64,000 nt of DNA, taken from positions 7,861,603 to 7,925,602 of the forward strand of contig NZ_CP054919.1 of assembly GCF_013364235.1 (NCBI RefSeq). Direction: 5' to 3'. The position numbers and the translations under genes were made by a program. Numbering within the stretch: the first letter of the stretch is position 1; each line of letters begins with the position of its first letter. Shown here piece by piece: positions 40,155-48,931 of this stretch. The notes beneath the pieces were generated by a model. The model did not search any database and was not told the origin of the DNA. It worked only from the letters and a program-made list of their open reading frames with translations. The stretch comes from Kitasatospora sp. NA04385. Its GTDB lineage: Bacteria; Actinomycetota; Actinomycetes; Streptomycetales; Streptomycetaceae.

Positions 40155-41185
40155 CCACCGTCGACAAGCCCGAGGCCCCGCAGGCCCCGGCCCCGGACGA
40201 ACCGACCGGCCGACAGGTCCCGGTGCTGCGGCTGGTGGTGCTGGGCGTCGCCGTGCTGGCGCTGCTCGGCGGCTCGCTCGGCTACGTGCTGCACGCCCGG
40301 GCGCGCGGCGGTGCGCACCGGGCGGTCGCCGCGGACGCCTCCTTCGCCCTCGACCGGCCCGGCCTCTACTACCGGGACGCCGCGACCGGGCGGGTGGCCC
40401 GGGAGGGCGGACCGGCCGGCGGGCCCTCCTGCGCGCGCTTCCACGCCGGGGGCGACCGCGCGCTCTGCCTGCGGGCTCTGCCCGGCACCCCCGCCCGCAC
40501 CGAAGCCGTGGTCTACGACCGCGCGTTCACCCGGCTCCAGAGCATCGTCGTGCCCGGCATCCCGAACCGGGCCCGGGTCTCCGCCTCCGGCCACCTGCTC
40601 TCCTGGACGGCCTTCGCGGTCGGCGACTCCTACGCCGTCAGCGGCTTCTCCACCCGCACCTCCGTCCTCGACCTGCGCACCGGCTACCTGATCAAGTCGA
40701 TCGAGGGCATCCCGCTGACCGTGGACGGCACCCGCTACCACGCCGCCGACGTCAACTACTGGGGCGTCAGCTTCGCCGCCGACGACAACCGCTTCTACGC
40801 CACCGTCTCCACCGGCGGCCGCACCCACCTGGTCGAGGGCGACCTCGCCGCCTGGTCCGCCCGCACCCTGCGGGAGAACGTCGAGTGCCCGTCGCTCTCC
40901 CCGGACGGCACCCGGCTGGCCTTCAAGAAGAAGGTCTCCGACGACCCCGCCGCCCCCTGGCGGCTGTACGTCCTCGACCTCGCCGACCTGCGCGAGCACC
41001 CGCTCGCCGAGACCCGCAGCGTCGACGACCAGGCCGCCTGGCTGGACGGCGCCACCCTCGGCTACGCCCTCCCGGGCGGCGGCGGGTCCGGCACCGATCT
41101 CTGGACCGTCCCCGCCGACGGCACCGGCACCCCCGTCCTGCGCGTCCGCGGCGCCTCCTCACCGGCCGCCGTCCCGGCCGGGTAG
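40151..41185 (+). CDS. Membrane-anchored beta-propeller (TolB/WD40-like) protein
   Basis: A 344-residue protein with an N-terminal membrane helix (VLRLVVLGVAVLALLGGSLG) and an extracellular propeller. Blades contain PD40-like elements such as CPSLSPDGTRLAFKKKVSDD, and one acidic blade FAADDNRFYATVSTGG. ATG overlaps the MFS stop. With the phosphoesterase and the transporter it forms one operon; a substrate-recognition or scaffold role is likely. Confidence 0.85.
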   Translation: MTTVDKPEAPQAPAPDEPTGRQVPVLRLVVLGVAVLALLGGSLGYVLHARARGGAHRAVAADASFALDRPGLYYRDAATGRVAREGGPAGGPSCARFHAGGDRALCLRALPGTPARTEAVVYDRAFTRLQSIVVPGIPNRARVSASGHLLSWTAFAVGDSYAVSGFSTRTSVLDLRTGYLIKSIEGIPLTVDGTRYHAADVNYWGVSFAADDNRFYATVSTGGRTHLVEGDLAAWSARTLRENVECPSLSPDGTRLAFKKKVSDDPAAPWRLYVLDLADLREHPLAETRSVDDQAAWLDGATLGYALPGGGGSGTDLWTVPADGTGTPVLRVRGASSPAAVPAG

Positions 41186-41245
41186 AACGGCGTGCAGCCC
41201 GGTGGTGCGGGCATGCCCGGGGCGGGAGCGGGCACACGGCCGGGC

Positions 41246-42190
41246 ATGAGCGAGCCCGTCCCGCCGAAGCCGAACCGGAACCCGGACCTGAACCCGAGCC
41301 CGAGCCCGGACCCGAGCTTGGGCCCGGACCCGAGCCCGCCGACCGTGCCGCCGCCACCGTCGGCCCCACCGCCCCCGGTGACGCGTCCGGCGTCGGGGTC
41401 CGCGTCGGCGTCGGGGTCGAGGCCGGGCCCGGGAAGCCGGAAGCGGGTCTGGCGGTTCGGCGCGGCGGCCGTCGCGCTGGCCCTGGTCGGCGTCTGCGCG
41501 GTGGCCCTGGCCGGTCGGCACGGGCGGGCGCCGGGGGCGGGGGCCGTCGTGGACGGTCCGCAGGTGCTGCCGGGCCACCCGCAGGCGCTGCCCGGTCGGC
41601 CGCAGGCGCTGCTGCTGGACGGGGTGTCGGGCCGGGTCGAGATCACCGGCTCCGACGACGCGGCCACCACCGCCGAGTACCTGCCGCAGGGCTCGGAGCA
41701 GCCGGGCCGGGTCGACTTCGGCCCGGCCGGGAGCGACGGCGCCGTGCCCGTGCGGTGCGCCGCCGCGGACGGCGGCCCGTTCGACCGGTGCGGCGGGCTG
41801 CTGCGGCTGACCGTCCCGGAGGGCACCGCGCTGACGGTCCGCCAGGACTCCGGGGAGATCGCGCTGTCCGGGCTGCGCGGCGACCTCGCGCTGTCGCTGG
41901 CCTCGATCCGCTGCACCGCCGTCGGCCTGCGCCCGGAGCACGCGACGGTGGCGATCCGCTCCGGCAGCGCCGACCTGGGTTTCACCGCCCCGCCCGGCGA
42001 CCTGACCGTGGAGTCGACGTCCGCCTCGGTGGCGGTGCGGCTGCCGGACGGGGGCGACGGCTACGCCTTCGACTCGGACGCCGCCTCCTCGGACGTCCGG
42101 ATCGCCCTCCCCTCGCAGCCGGACGCCGACCACCGGGTACGGCTGCGCACCACCTCCGCCTCGGTGGCCGTGCTGCCCGCCACCGGCTGA
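41246..42190 (+). CDS. Membrane-anchored DUF4097-like beta-strand protein
   Basis: About 314 residues. A long Pro/Ser/Asn-rich cytoplasmic tail (PKPNRNPDLNPSPSPDPS) precedes one membrane helix (FGAAAVALALVGVCAVALAG, about 72-91). The external half is repeating beta-strands: LTVRQDSGEIALSGLRGDLA, VAIRSGSADLGFTAPPGDL and VESTSASVAVRLPDGG, the DUF4097/adhesin-like pattern. Start is uncertain: ATG 41246 is used, but GTG 41192 and ATG 41213 are also in frame. May belong to the preceding operon. Confidence 0.72.
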   Translation: MSEPVPPKPNRNPDLNPSPSPDPSLGPDPSPPTVPPPPSAPPPPVTRPASGSASASGSRPGPGSRKRVWRFGAAAVALALVGVCAVALAGRHGRAPGAGAVVDGPQVLPGHPQALPGRPQALLLDGVSGRVEITGSDDAATTAEYLPQGSEQPGRVDFGPAGSDGAVPVRCAAADGGPFDRCGGLLRLTVPEGTALTVRQDSGEIALSGLRGDLALSLASIRCTAVGLRPEHATVAIRSGSADLGFTAPPGDLTVESTSASVAVRLPDGGDGYAFDSDAASSDVRIALPSQPDADHRVRLRTTSASVAVLPATG

Positions 42191-42615
42191 GCGGGCGGCC
42201 CGCCCGGCGGGTGGCGCCGTCGACGCCCCCGCGGCCGACGGCGGCGCGGTCGCCGTGCCGGGAGGTCCCCTCGGTGGGTGCGGCCGCACCCGGCGGACGG
42301 TCGGTTACCCGCCGGGCACGGGCACGGCCCCTCCGAGGTCGGCGAGCGAGGCGACCACCGCGTACTCGTCCCCGGTGAGCGCGGACCCGGCGGAGTCGTC
42401 CGCCGTCCGCTGCGCATCGGCGTGCTCGATCGGGCCGCCGATGCGCAGCGCTCCGGTCGTGGGCGTCAGCCGTGCCTGTTGCTCCGGTCAGGCCTTGCGC
42501 GGTAGCGCGCAGGGCTTCGCGTTCGTCGGCGACCGGCGGTGCGTGGGCGGGCCCGGAGCCGACCCGCTCGCGGCGGGAGCCCGCGCGGGCTCCCGCCGGA
42601 CGGGGTGCGGGGCCG
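42191..42615. other. Intergenic region with terminators and a possible gene remnant
   Basis: 425 bases between convergent genes. The minus frame 42487-42305 has no start codon, yet reads smoothly (TPTTGALRIGGPIEHADAQR then LTGDEYAVVASLADLGG) to a TAA stop, so it looks like the surviving end of a lost gene. Two hairpins follow the aldo/keto reductase (listed separately). Confidence 0.4.
42571..42598 (-). terminator. Perfect 28-bp palindrome ending the catabolic operon
   Basis: CGGCGGGAGCCCGC directly followed by its complement GCGGGCTCCCGCCG, 18 bases after the aldo/keto reductase stop codon. A second hairpin, TGCGCG-GTAG-CGCGCA extended by three more pairs (42493-42514), lies downstream. Together they should end the minus-strand operon. 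Confidence 0.75.
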
Positions 42616-43617
42616 TCAGCCCGCCGCGCCGCAGCGCTCGGTGTCGATCTCCGGCAGGGTGGCCTCCGCGTAGCGGGAGCCGTGCACGGTCTCGTCGGAC
42701 AGCACCCGGCCCGCCGCCGCCAGCAGCTCGGCGGGGACGTCCAGGCCGAGGACCGCGACGTCCTCGCGCAGGTGGTCCACCGAGCGGGTGCCGGGGATGG
42801 CGAGCACGTGCTCGCCGCGCGAGAGCACCCAGGCCAGCGCGAGCTGCGCCACCGTCAGGCCCGCCGCCGCGGCCAGGTCGGCGAGTTCGCCGCGCAGCGC
42901 CAGGTTGGCCGGGTAGTGGGCGTCGGTGAAGCGCGGCATCGAGCGCCGGATGTCGCCGGACGGCAGGTCGGCCGTCCGGGGCGGCGCGTCGGTCAGGAAG
43001 CCGCGCCCGACCGGGCTGAACGCGACCAGGGCGACGCCCAGTTCGCGGGTCGCCTCCAGGGTGCCGCGCTCCGGGTTGCGGGTCCACAGGCTGTACTCGT
43101 TCTGCAGCGCCGCGATCGGGTGCACCGCGTGCGCCCGGCGCAGCGTCGCCGCCGACACCTCGGACAGGCCGATGGTGCGGACCTTGCCCGCCGCGACCAG
43201 CTCGGCCAGCGCGCCCACGCTCTCCTCGACCGGGACGGCCGGGTCGAGCCGGTGCAGGTAGTACAGGTCGATCACGTCGGTGCCGAGCCGGGCCAGCGAC
43301 TCGTCCGCGGTGCGCCGGATCGCCTCGGGGCGGCCGTCGATGACGCGCCGTCCGTCCACGCCCGTCAGGCCGCACTTGGAGGCCAGCACGATCCGGTCCC
43401 GGTGCGGGCCGAGCACCCGGCCGACCAGTTCCTCGTTGGCGCCGAAGCCGTACAGCGCGGCCGTGTCGAACAGCGTGACGCCCGCGTCCAGGGCGGACAG
43501 CAGCAGCTTGGCCGCGTCCTCGGGGGAGGGCGGGGTGCCGTAGGCGTGGCTGAGGTTCATGCAGCCCAGGCCGACGGCCGGGACCTCGAACGGGCCGATC
43601 CTGCGCGGGGTGCTCAT
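42616..43617 (-). CDS. Aldo/keto reductase, last gene of the protocatechuate operon
   Basis: A 333-residue AKR. Catalytic tetrad visible: Asp in DTAALYGFGANEELVG (Asp and Tyr), Lys in IVLASKCGL, His in DLYYLHRLD. The NADPH segment LAIPGTRSVDHLREDVAVL closes the barrel. ATG overlaps the LigC-like stop by four bases (ATGA), so it is the last gene of the operon. It may recycle an aldehyde or act on CHMS-type intermediates; a substrate cannot be assigned. Confidence 0.95.
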   Translation of the reverse strand: MSTPRRIGPFEVPAVGLGCMNLSHAYGTPPSPEDAAKLLLSALDAGVTLFDTAALYGFGANEELVGRVLGPHRDRIVLASKCGLTGVDGRRVIDGRPEAIRRTADESLARLGTDVIDLYYLHRLDPAVPVEESVGALAELVAAGKVRTIGLSEVSAATLRRAHAVHPIAALQNEYSLWTRNPERGTLEATRELGVALVAFSPVGRGFLTDAPPRTADLPSGDIRRSMPRFTDAHYPANLALRGELADLAAAAGLTVAQLALAWVLSRGEHVLAIPGTRSVDHLREDVAVLGLDVPAELLAAAGRVLSDETVHGSRYAEATLPEIDTERCGAAG

Positions 43618-44588
43618 GCGGCCACCGGGGTGGCGAGCTGCCGTTCCAGGTCGGCCAGGGTGCGGTAGCAGGGCAGCACCTGGGCGAGCGAGGCGTTCGG
43701 TTCGCGGCCCTCGCGGATCGCGGCCACGAACTCGCGGTCCTGAAGTTCGATGCCGTCCAGTGAGACGTCGATGCCGCTGACGTCGATCGGTTCGTCTTCT
43801 CCGGTCATCAGGTCATCGTAGCGAGCCAGGTAGGTCCCGGTGTCCCCGATGTAGCGGAAGAAGGTGCCGAGCGGGCCGTCGTTGTTGAAGGAGAGCGAGA
43901 GCGTGCAGATCGCGCCGCTCGCCGCCTGCAACTGGATCGACATGTCCATCGCGATGCCGAGCTCCGGGTGCAGCGGGCCCTGCAGGGCGTTGGCCCGGAC
44001 GATCGGCGAACCGGTCTGGTACGCGAACAGGTCGACGGTGTGCGCGGCGTGGTGCCACAGCAGGTGGTCGGTCCAACTGCGCTGCCGTCCCAGCGCGTTG
44101 AGGTTGGTGCGGCGGAAGAAGTAGGTCTGCACGTCCAGCTGCTGGATGGTCAGCTCGCCCGCCGCCACCCGGCGGCGCACCCACTGGTGGCTCGGGTTGA
44201 AGCGGCGGGTGTGCCCGGCCATCGCGACCAGGCCGGTGCGCTCGGCCGCCGCGACGCACGCCTCGGCGTCCGGCAGCGAGGCCGCCACCGGGATCTCCAC
44301 CTGCACGTGCTTGCCCGCCGCCAGGCACTGCCGGGTCTGCGCGGCGTGCAGCGGCGTCGGGGTGGCCAGCACCACCGCGTCCACCTCGTCCATCGCCAGC
44401 ACCTCCGCCAGGCTGCCGGCCGCCCGGGCGATGCCCTGCTCGGCGGCGAACCTGCGCGCGCTCTCCGGCGAGGAGGAGACCACCGCGGCCACCTCCACGC
44501 CCTCGATCCGGCGCAGCGCCGCCGCGTGCTTGGCGCCGAACGCGCCGCCGCCCGCCAGGGCGATCCTCAGGGGCTGCTGCTTCGTCAT
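43614..44588 (-). CDS. ligC: Gfo/Idh/MocA oxidoreductase, 4-carboxy-2-hydroxymuconate-6-semialdehyde dehydrogenase-like
   Basis: A 324-residue NAD(P)-dependent dehydrogenase. Rossmann loop is IALAGGGAFGAKHAAALRRI and the Gfo/Idh lysine region is VQVEIPVAASLPDAEACV. In the 4,5-cleavage pathway LigC oxidises the cyclic hemiacetal of CHMS to 2-pyrone-4,6-dicarboxylate, and its place directly after the fused dioxygenase gene supports this. Family assignment is certain, the substrate is inferred from context. One base separates it from the dioxygenase stop. Confidence 0.88.
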   Translation of the reverse strand: MTKQQPLRIALAGGGAFGAKHAAALRRIEGVEVAAVVSSSPESARRFAAEQGIARAAGSLAEVLAMDEVDAVVLATPTPLHAAQTRQCLAAGKHVQVEIPVAASLPDAEACVAAAERTGLVAMAGHTRRFNPSHQWVRRRVAAGELTIQQLDVQTYFFRRTNLNALGRQRSWTDHLLWHHAAHTVDLFAYQTGSPIVRANALQGPLHPELGIAMDMSIQLQAASGAICTLSLSFNNDGPLGTFFRYIGDTGTYLARYDDLMTGEDEPIDVSGIDVSLDGIELQDREFVAAIREGREPNASLAQVLPCYRTLADLERQLATPVAA

Positions 44589-44589
44589 C

Positions 44590-45903
44590 TCAGTTCTCCT
44601 CGGAAGGCCGACGGCGACGGCCGTTGTCGTTCAGGATCAGGTGGCCGACGGCCGTGTTGGACGCCGGCACGTGGTAGAAGCGGTGCTCGACGTCGACCGT
44701 GCCGCCGCCGTCGACGTCGCTCAGCGCGCCGCGCGCGATCAGCCACATCACCAGCTCGATGCCCTCCGAACCGGCCTCCTCCACGTACTCCAGGTGCGGC
44801 ACCCGGGCCAGGCCCGCCGGGTCGGCGACCAGCCGGTCCAGGAACGCGTTGTCCCACTCCCGGTTGATCAACCCGGCGCGCGGGCCCTGGAGTTGGTGGC
44901 TCATCCCGCCGGTGCCCCAGACCTGCACGTCCAGCGGGCGCGGGTAGGACTCGATCGCCCGGCGCAGCGCCCGGCCCAGCTCGAAGCAGCGCGCCCCCGA
45001 GGGCACCGGGTACTGCACCACGTTCACGTGCAGCGGGATCACCCTGCACGGCCACCGCTCCACCTCGCCGAACATCAGCGACAGCGGCACCGTCAGCCCG
45101 TGGTCGACCGGCATCTCGTTGGCCAGGGTCAGGTCGAAGTCCTCCTGGATCAGGCAGTGCGCCAGGTGCGCGGCCAGCTCCGGGTCGCCCTCGACGCCGG
45201 GCACCGGGCGCGGGCCGTAGCCCTCGTCGGCGGCCGGGTAGGCGGCGCCGGTGCCCAGCACGAAGGTCGGGACGAGCGAGAGGTCGAAGGCGCTGGCGTG
45301 GTCGTTGTAGACCAGGACCACCACGTCGGGGACGTGCGCGGCGGCCCACCGGCGGGAGTGCTCGTAGCCGGCGAACACCGGCTGCCAGTACGGTTCCCCG
45401 GTCTTGCCGTGGTCCAGCGCGGCGCCGATCGCCGGGACGTGCGAGGTGAACACGGCGGCCGAGACGGCGGCGTGCTCGGCGGGCGGCGACGGGTCGGCGT
45501 GCGCGGCCTCCAGCACGGCGTGGTCGATCCGGCTGGCCGGGGCGCTGGCCGAGCGGCCGCCGGAGACCATCATGTCCCGGTACTCCTGCTCGGTCATGCC
45601 GGTCATCGAGCCGGCCATCTGCTGGAACGAGAAGCCGAGCGTGGCACCCCACTTGGCGAGGAAGTAGATGTTCCCGCCCTCGCGCATCGCCGCGTTCAGG
45701 TCGCGGTCCAGCAGGGCCCGCTTCTGCTCCTCGCGCAGCGGCCAGGCGTCCAGGTAGGCGCGCTCGTCGGCCAGGTAGGCGGCCCGGTTCTCGGCCGTCA
45801 TCAGCGACATGCAGAACTGGTTGAGGTGGTACCCGCGGGCGGACTGCTCGGCGTCGAAGATCGTGGTGCCGGGGACGAGCCGGTAGCTGCGGTCGACGGC
45901 CAT
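44590..45903 (-). CDS. pcmA: Protocatechuate 4,5-dioxygenase, fused LigA-LigB (PcmA-type)
   Basis: A 437-residue type II extradiol dioxygenase. Residues 1-118 are the small LigA domain (GYHLNQFCMSLMTAENRAAY and EGGNIYFLAKWGATLGFSFQ). Residues about 128-425 are LigB with metal His in FTSHVPAIGAAL and VVLVYNDHASAFD, and NEMPVDHGLTVPLSL as third region. LigA and LigB are separate genes in proteobacteria; a one-chain alpha-beta fusion is known in Arthrobacter PcmA. It opens protocatechuate, or gallate, between C4 and C5 using Fe(II) and O2. Confidence 0.93.
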   Translation of the reverse strand: MAVDRSYRLVPGTTIFDAEQSARGYHLNQFCMSLMTAENRAAYLADERAYLDAWPLREEQKRALLDRDLNAAMREGGNIYFLAKWGATLGFSFQQMAGSMTGMTEQEYRDMMVSGGRSASAPASRIDHAVLEAAHADPSPPAEHAAVSAAVFTSHVPAIGAALDHGKTGEPYWQPVFAGYEHSRRWAAAHVPDVVVLVYNDHASAFDLSLVPTFVLGTGAAYPAADEGYGPRPVPGVEGDPELAAHLAHCLIQEDFDLTLANEMPVDHGLTVPLSLMFGEVERWPCRVIPLHVNVVQYPVPSGARCFELGRALRRAIESYPRPLDVQVWGTGGMSHQLQGPRAGLINREWDNAFLDRLVADPAGLARVPHLEYVEEAGSEGIELVMWLIARGALSDVDGGGTVDVEHRFYHVPASNTAVGHLILNDNGRRRRPSEEN

Positions 45904-45907
45904 GTTG

Positions 45908-46828
45908 TCAGCTCCCCTCGTTCTCGGGCCAGTAGAGGCGGTTCGGGTTGTCGACCAGCAGCCGCCGCCGCAGCTCGGCGGTCGGCGCGACGTGCGGCAG
46001 GAAGTCGACCAGCAGGCCGTCGTCCGGCATGTGGTCCTTCAGGTTGGGGTGCGGCCAGTCGGTGCCCCACAGCACCCGGTCGGGGAACTCCTCGACCACC
46101 CGGCGGGCGAACGGCACCACGTCCCGGTACGCGTTCCGCTCGCCGTCCAGGGCGGGCGGGCCGGTCAGCGAGAGCCGCTCCGGGCAGCCGACCTTGCACC
46201 AGACGTCCTCCCGGGCCCGCAGGAAGGACAGGAACTCGGCGAACTCCGGGCCGTCCGGGTCCTTCGAGACGTCCGGGCGGCCCAGGTGGTCGACCACCAG
46301 CGGCACCGGGACCGAGAGGAAGAACTCGCGCAGCTCCGCCAGGTCGGCGGCCTCGAAGTACAGCACCACGTGCCAGCCGAGCGGGGCGATCCGCTCCACC
46401 ACGTCCCGCAGGTCCGCGCGCGGGGTGACGTCCACCAGGCGGCGGACGAAGTTGAACCGCACCCCGCGCACCCCGGCCGCGTGCAGCTCGCGCAGCTCGG
46501 CGTCCGAGACGCCCGGGCGGACGGTGGCCACGCCGCGGGCCCGGCCGTCCGACCGGCGCAGCGCGTCCAGCAGGGCCCGGTTGTCGGCGCCGTGGCAGGT
46601 CGCCTGGACGATCACGTTGCGGGCGAAGCCCAGGTGGTCGCGCAGGGCGAAGAGCTGTTCGGCGGAGGCGTCGCACGGGGTGTACTTGCGCTCCGGCGCG
46701 TACGGGAACGCGGCGGCCGGGCCGAACACGTGGCAGTGCGCGTCCACCGCGCCCGCGGGGAGCGCGAGTGCGGGGCGGCCGGGGGCGGGGTGCCAGTCCA
46801 GCCAGCCCGGGGTCTTCTGCTGTGCCAC
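45908..46828 (-). CDS. ligI: 2-pyrone-4,6-dicarboxylate hydrolase (amidohydrolase family)
   Basis: A 306-residue TIM-barrel amidohydrolase. It starts with a GTG that follows GAGGA and continues VAQQKTPGWLDW. The metal motif is AVDAHCHVFGP, then VVDHLGRPDVS and RVLWGTDWPHPNLKDHMP, which agree with LigI/PDC hydrolases, which lack the usual zinc requirement. It opens the lactone PDC to 4-oxalomesaconate. Its start lies five bases after the aldolase stop. Confidence 0.92.
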   Translation of the reverse strand: MAQQKTPGWLDWHPAPGRPALALPAGAVDAHCHVFGPAAAFPYAPERKYTPCDASAEQLFALRDHLGFARNVIVQATCHGADNRALLDALRRSDGRARGVATVRPGVSDAELRELHAAGVRGVRFNFVRRLVDVTPRADLRDVVERIAPLGWHVVLYFEAADLAELREFFLSVPVPLVVDHLGRPDVSKDPDGPEFAEFLSFLRAREDVWCKVGCPERLSLTGPPALDGERNAYRDVVPFARRVVEEFPDRVLWGTDWPHPNLKDHMPDDGLLVDFLPHVAPTAELRRRLLVDNPNRLYWPENEGS

Positions 46829-46833
46829 GGTGA

Positions 46834-47520
46834 TCAGTCCTCGTAGCGCAGGCCGAGCGCGGCCAGCGGGCCGCGCATCGCGTACATGTCCAGGCCGAGT
46901 TCGCCCGCGCGCAGCCGCTCGCGCTTGGCCGCCTCGTTCGCCTCCCGCTGCGCCGACGCCCCGGCGGTCCCGGCGACCCGCTCGCGCGGCACCACCACCA
47001 CGCCGTCCGCGTCCGCCAGCACCACGTCGCCCGGCCGCACCAGCGCGTTGGCGCACACCACCGGCACGTTGACCGAGCCTAGGGTGGCCTTCACCGTGCC
47101 CCGGGCGTTCACCGCCCGGGAGAACACCGGGAAGTCCATCGCGGCCAGCTCCGCGACGTCCCGCACCCCGCCGTCGATCACCAGGCCCGCGCAGCCCCGG
47201 GCGCGCAGCGAGGTCGCCAGCAGCTCGCCGAAGAACCCGTCCTCGCTCTCCGTCGTGCAGGCCGCCACCACCACGTCGCCCGGCCGGACCTGCTCCGCCG
47301 CGACGTGCAGCATCCAGTTGTCGCCCGGCTGGAGCAGCACCGTCACCGCCGGGCCGCACAGCCGCGCCGACGGGTACACCGGGCGCAGGTACGGGCGGGT
47401 CAGGCCGGTGCGGCCCATCGCCTCGTGGACGGTCGCCGTGCCGAAGGCCGCCAGCGCGGCCACCGCGGCCGGATCGGGCCGCTCGATCTTCGTGCGGACG
47501 ACACCGAGTTCGGTGTGCAT
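46834..47520 (-). CDS. ligK: 4-carboxy-4-hydroxy-2-oxoadipate aldolase/oxaloacetate decarboxylase (RraA-like)
   Basis: A 228-residue class II pyruvate aldolase of the HMG/CHA type. Active-site region LVIDGGVRDVAELAAMDFPV contains the conserved Arg and Asp, and GDNWMLHVAAEQVRPGD is the family loop. It splits CHA to pyruvate and oxaloacetate, the last step of the pathway, and also decarboxylates oxaloacetate. Related RraA proteins inhibit RNase E, but the context favours the aldolase. Confidence 0.93.
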   Translation of the reverse strand: MHTELGVVRTKIERPDPAAVAALAAFGTATVHEAMGRTGLTRPYLRPVYPSARLCGPAVTVLLQPGDNWMLHVAAEQVRPGDVVVAACTTESEDGFFGELLATSLRARGCAGLVIDGGVRDVAELAAMDFPVFSRAVNARGTVKATLGSVNVPVVCANALVRPGDVVLADADGVVVVPRERVAGTAGASAQREANEAAKRERLRAGELGLDMYAMRGPLAALGLRYED

Positions 47521-47546
47521 GGGTGTTCCTCCTGAGGGTGGGGGCG

Positions 47547-48569
47547 TCAGTGCGCGGCCAGGCGCGCGGCCAGGCGGGGGTGGACGCGCAGCGCGTTGCC
47601 GGCGTACACGGCCGCCCGCTGCGCGTCGGAGAGGCGGTCGGTGGCGTCCACGTACCGCCGGGTGTCGTCGAAGTGGTGGCCCGTCAGCGGGTCGACCCCC
47701 CGGACGGCGCCGATCATCTCGCTGGCGAACAGCAGCCCCTCGGACGGGACGACCGAGGCCAGCAGGTCGATGCCCGGCTGGTGGTACACGCAGGTGTCGA
47801 AGAAGACGTTGCTCCCCACCAGCTCCTCCGGGGTCGGCCCGCCCAGCGCCTGCGCCAGCCCGCGGAAGCGCCCCCAGTGGTAGGGCACCGCGCCGCCGCC
47901 GTGCGGCACCACCAGCCGCAGCGTCGGGAAGTCGGCGAACAGGTTCCCCCGGAGCAGCTGCATGAACGCGGTGGTGTCGGCGTTCAGGTAGTGCGCGCCG
48001 GTGGTGTGGAACGCCGGGTTGCAGGACGTCGACACGTGCACCATCGCCGGGACGTCGTACTCCACCAGCGCCTCGTACAGCGGGTACCAGGAGCGGTCGG
48101 TCAGCGGCGGCGCGCTCCAGTGCCCGCCCGACGGGTCCGGGTTGAGGTTCACCGAGACCGCGCCCAGCTCCTCCACCGCCCGCCGCAGCTCCGGCAGGCA
48201 GCTCGCCGGGTCGGCGCCCGGCGACTGCGGCAGCATCGCGCCCATCGCGAAGCGCTCCGGGAACAGCGCGCTCACCCGGTGCACCAGGTCGTTGCAGATC
48301 CGCGCCCAGACGGACGAGACCGCGAAGTCGCCGACGTGGTGCGCCATGAAGCTGGCGCGCGGCGAGAAGACCGTCAGGTCGGTGCCGCGCTCGTCCATCA
48401 GCCGCAGCTGGTGGGACCCGATCGCCGCGCGCAGCTCCTCGTCGGAGATCCGCAGCTCGTCGGGGTCGGGGGCGGCGGCGGGGTCGCCCGCGGCGGCGGC
48501 CTGGCGCTCGCGCCAGGCGGCGAGCTGCGGCGGGGCGGTGGTGAAGTGGCCGTGCGCGTCGATGATCAC
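47547..48569 (-). CDS. ligJ: 4-oxalomesaconate hydratase (LigJ-type amidohydrolase)
   Basis: A 340-residue amidohydrolase with VIIDAHGHFTTAP at the start, VSVNLNPDPSGG, VVPHGGGAVPYHWGRFRG, and SEMIGAVRGVDPLTGHHFDD, agreeing with LigJ/OMA hydratases. It adds water to 4-oxalomesaconate to give CHA. GTG start with AGGAG five bases upstream. Start codon overlaps the stop of the truncated ORF in a GTGA junction. The pathway gene order here is J, K, I, A, C. Confidence 0.92.
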   Translation of the reverse strand: MIIDAHGHFTTAPPQLAAWRERQAAAAGDPAAAPDPDELRISDEELRAAIGSHQLRLMDERGTDLTVFSPRASFMAHHVGDFAVSSVWARICNDLVHRVSALFPERFAMGAMLPQSPGADPASCLPELRRAVEELGAVSVNLNPDPSGGHWSAPPLTDRSWYPLYEALVEYDVPAMVHVSTSCNPAFHTTGAHYLNADTTAFMQLLRGNLFADFPTLRLVVPHGGGAVPYHWGRFRGLAQALGGPTPEELVGSNVFFDTCVYHQPGIDLLASVVPSEGLLFASEMIGAVRGVDPLTGHHFDDTRRYVDATDRLSDAQRAAVYAGNALRVHPRLAARLAAH

Positions 48570-48826
48570 GGGAGCTCCTGAGGGGTCTTCGGACGGGGTT
48601 TCAGGCGGCGGTCGGCCGGCCGGTGCACTGCTCGGCCGGGTAGGCGCGGCCCGCGCGGGTGCCCACCACGCCGTCCCGCCGTCGCGCTGGCGGGCGGCCC
48701 CGCGCCGAGCACCGCGACGGGCACCTCGGTGACGGTGTCGACCGGGTCGGCGACGGACGCGTCGGCGACGGACGGGTCGGCGACGGACGGGTCGGCGACG
48801 GACGGGTCGACGGCGGATTCGGGCAT
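48566..48826 (-). pseudogene. Truncated FAD-monooxygenase-like ORF at the operon head
   Basis: An 86-codon frame with its own GGAG six bases before the ATG. It begins MPESAVDPSVADPSVADPS (the tract is a 15-bp tandem repeat of the type GACGGGTCGGCGACG) and then TEVPVAVLGAGP, the first FAD Rossmann strand and loop of an aromatic-ring hydroxylase. After GAGP the sequence turns into PASATAGRRGG and other noise. A full hydroxylase has 400-600 residues, so more than 80 percent is gone. The remaining ORF stops exactly over the ligJ start, which may still couple translation. Confidence 0.65.
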
Positions 48827-48931
48827 GACGGCTCCGGGGCAGGACGGGCTGAGGGCGGCGGCACCCGGGGCGGTGGGCCCTGCGGGTACGCCCCGAACGC
48901 TGGCAGCTCACCCCCCGGCCCGTCGCCACCC

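Noticed and set aside
46834..47520. RNase E inhibitor RraA
   Set aside because: Fold is shared, but position between LigI and LigJ homologues and the aldolase loop favour CHA aldolase.
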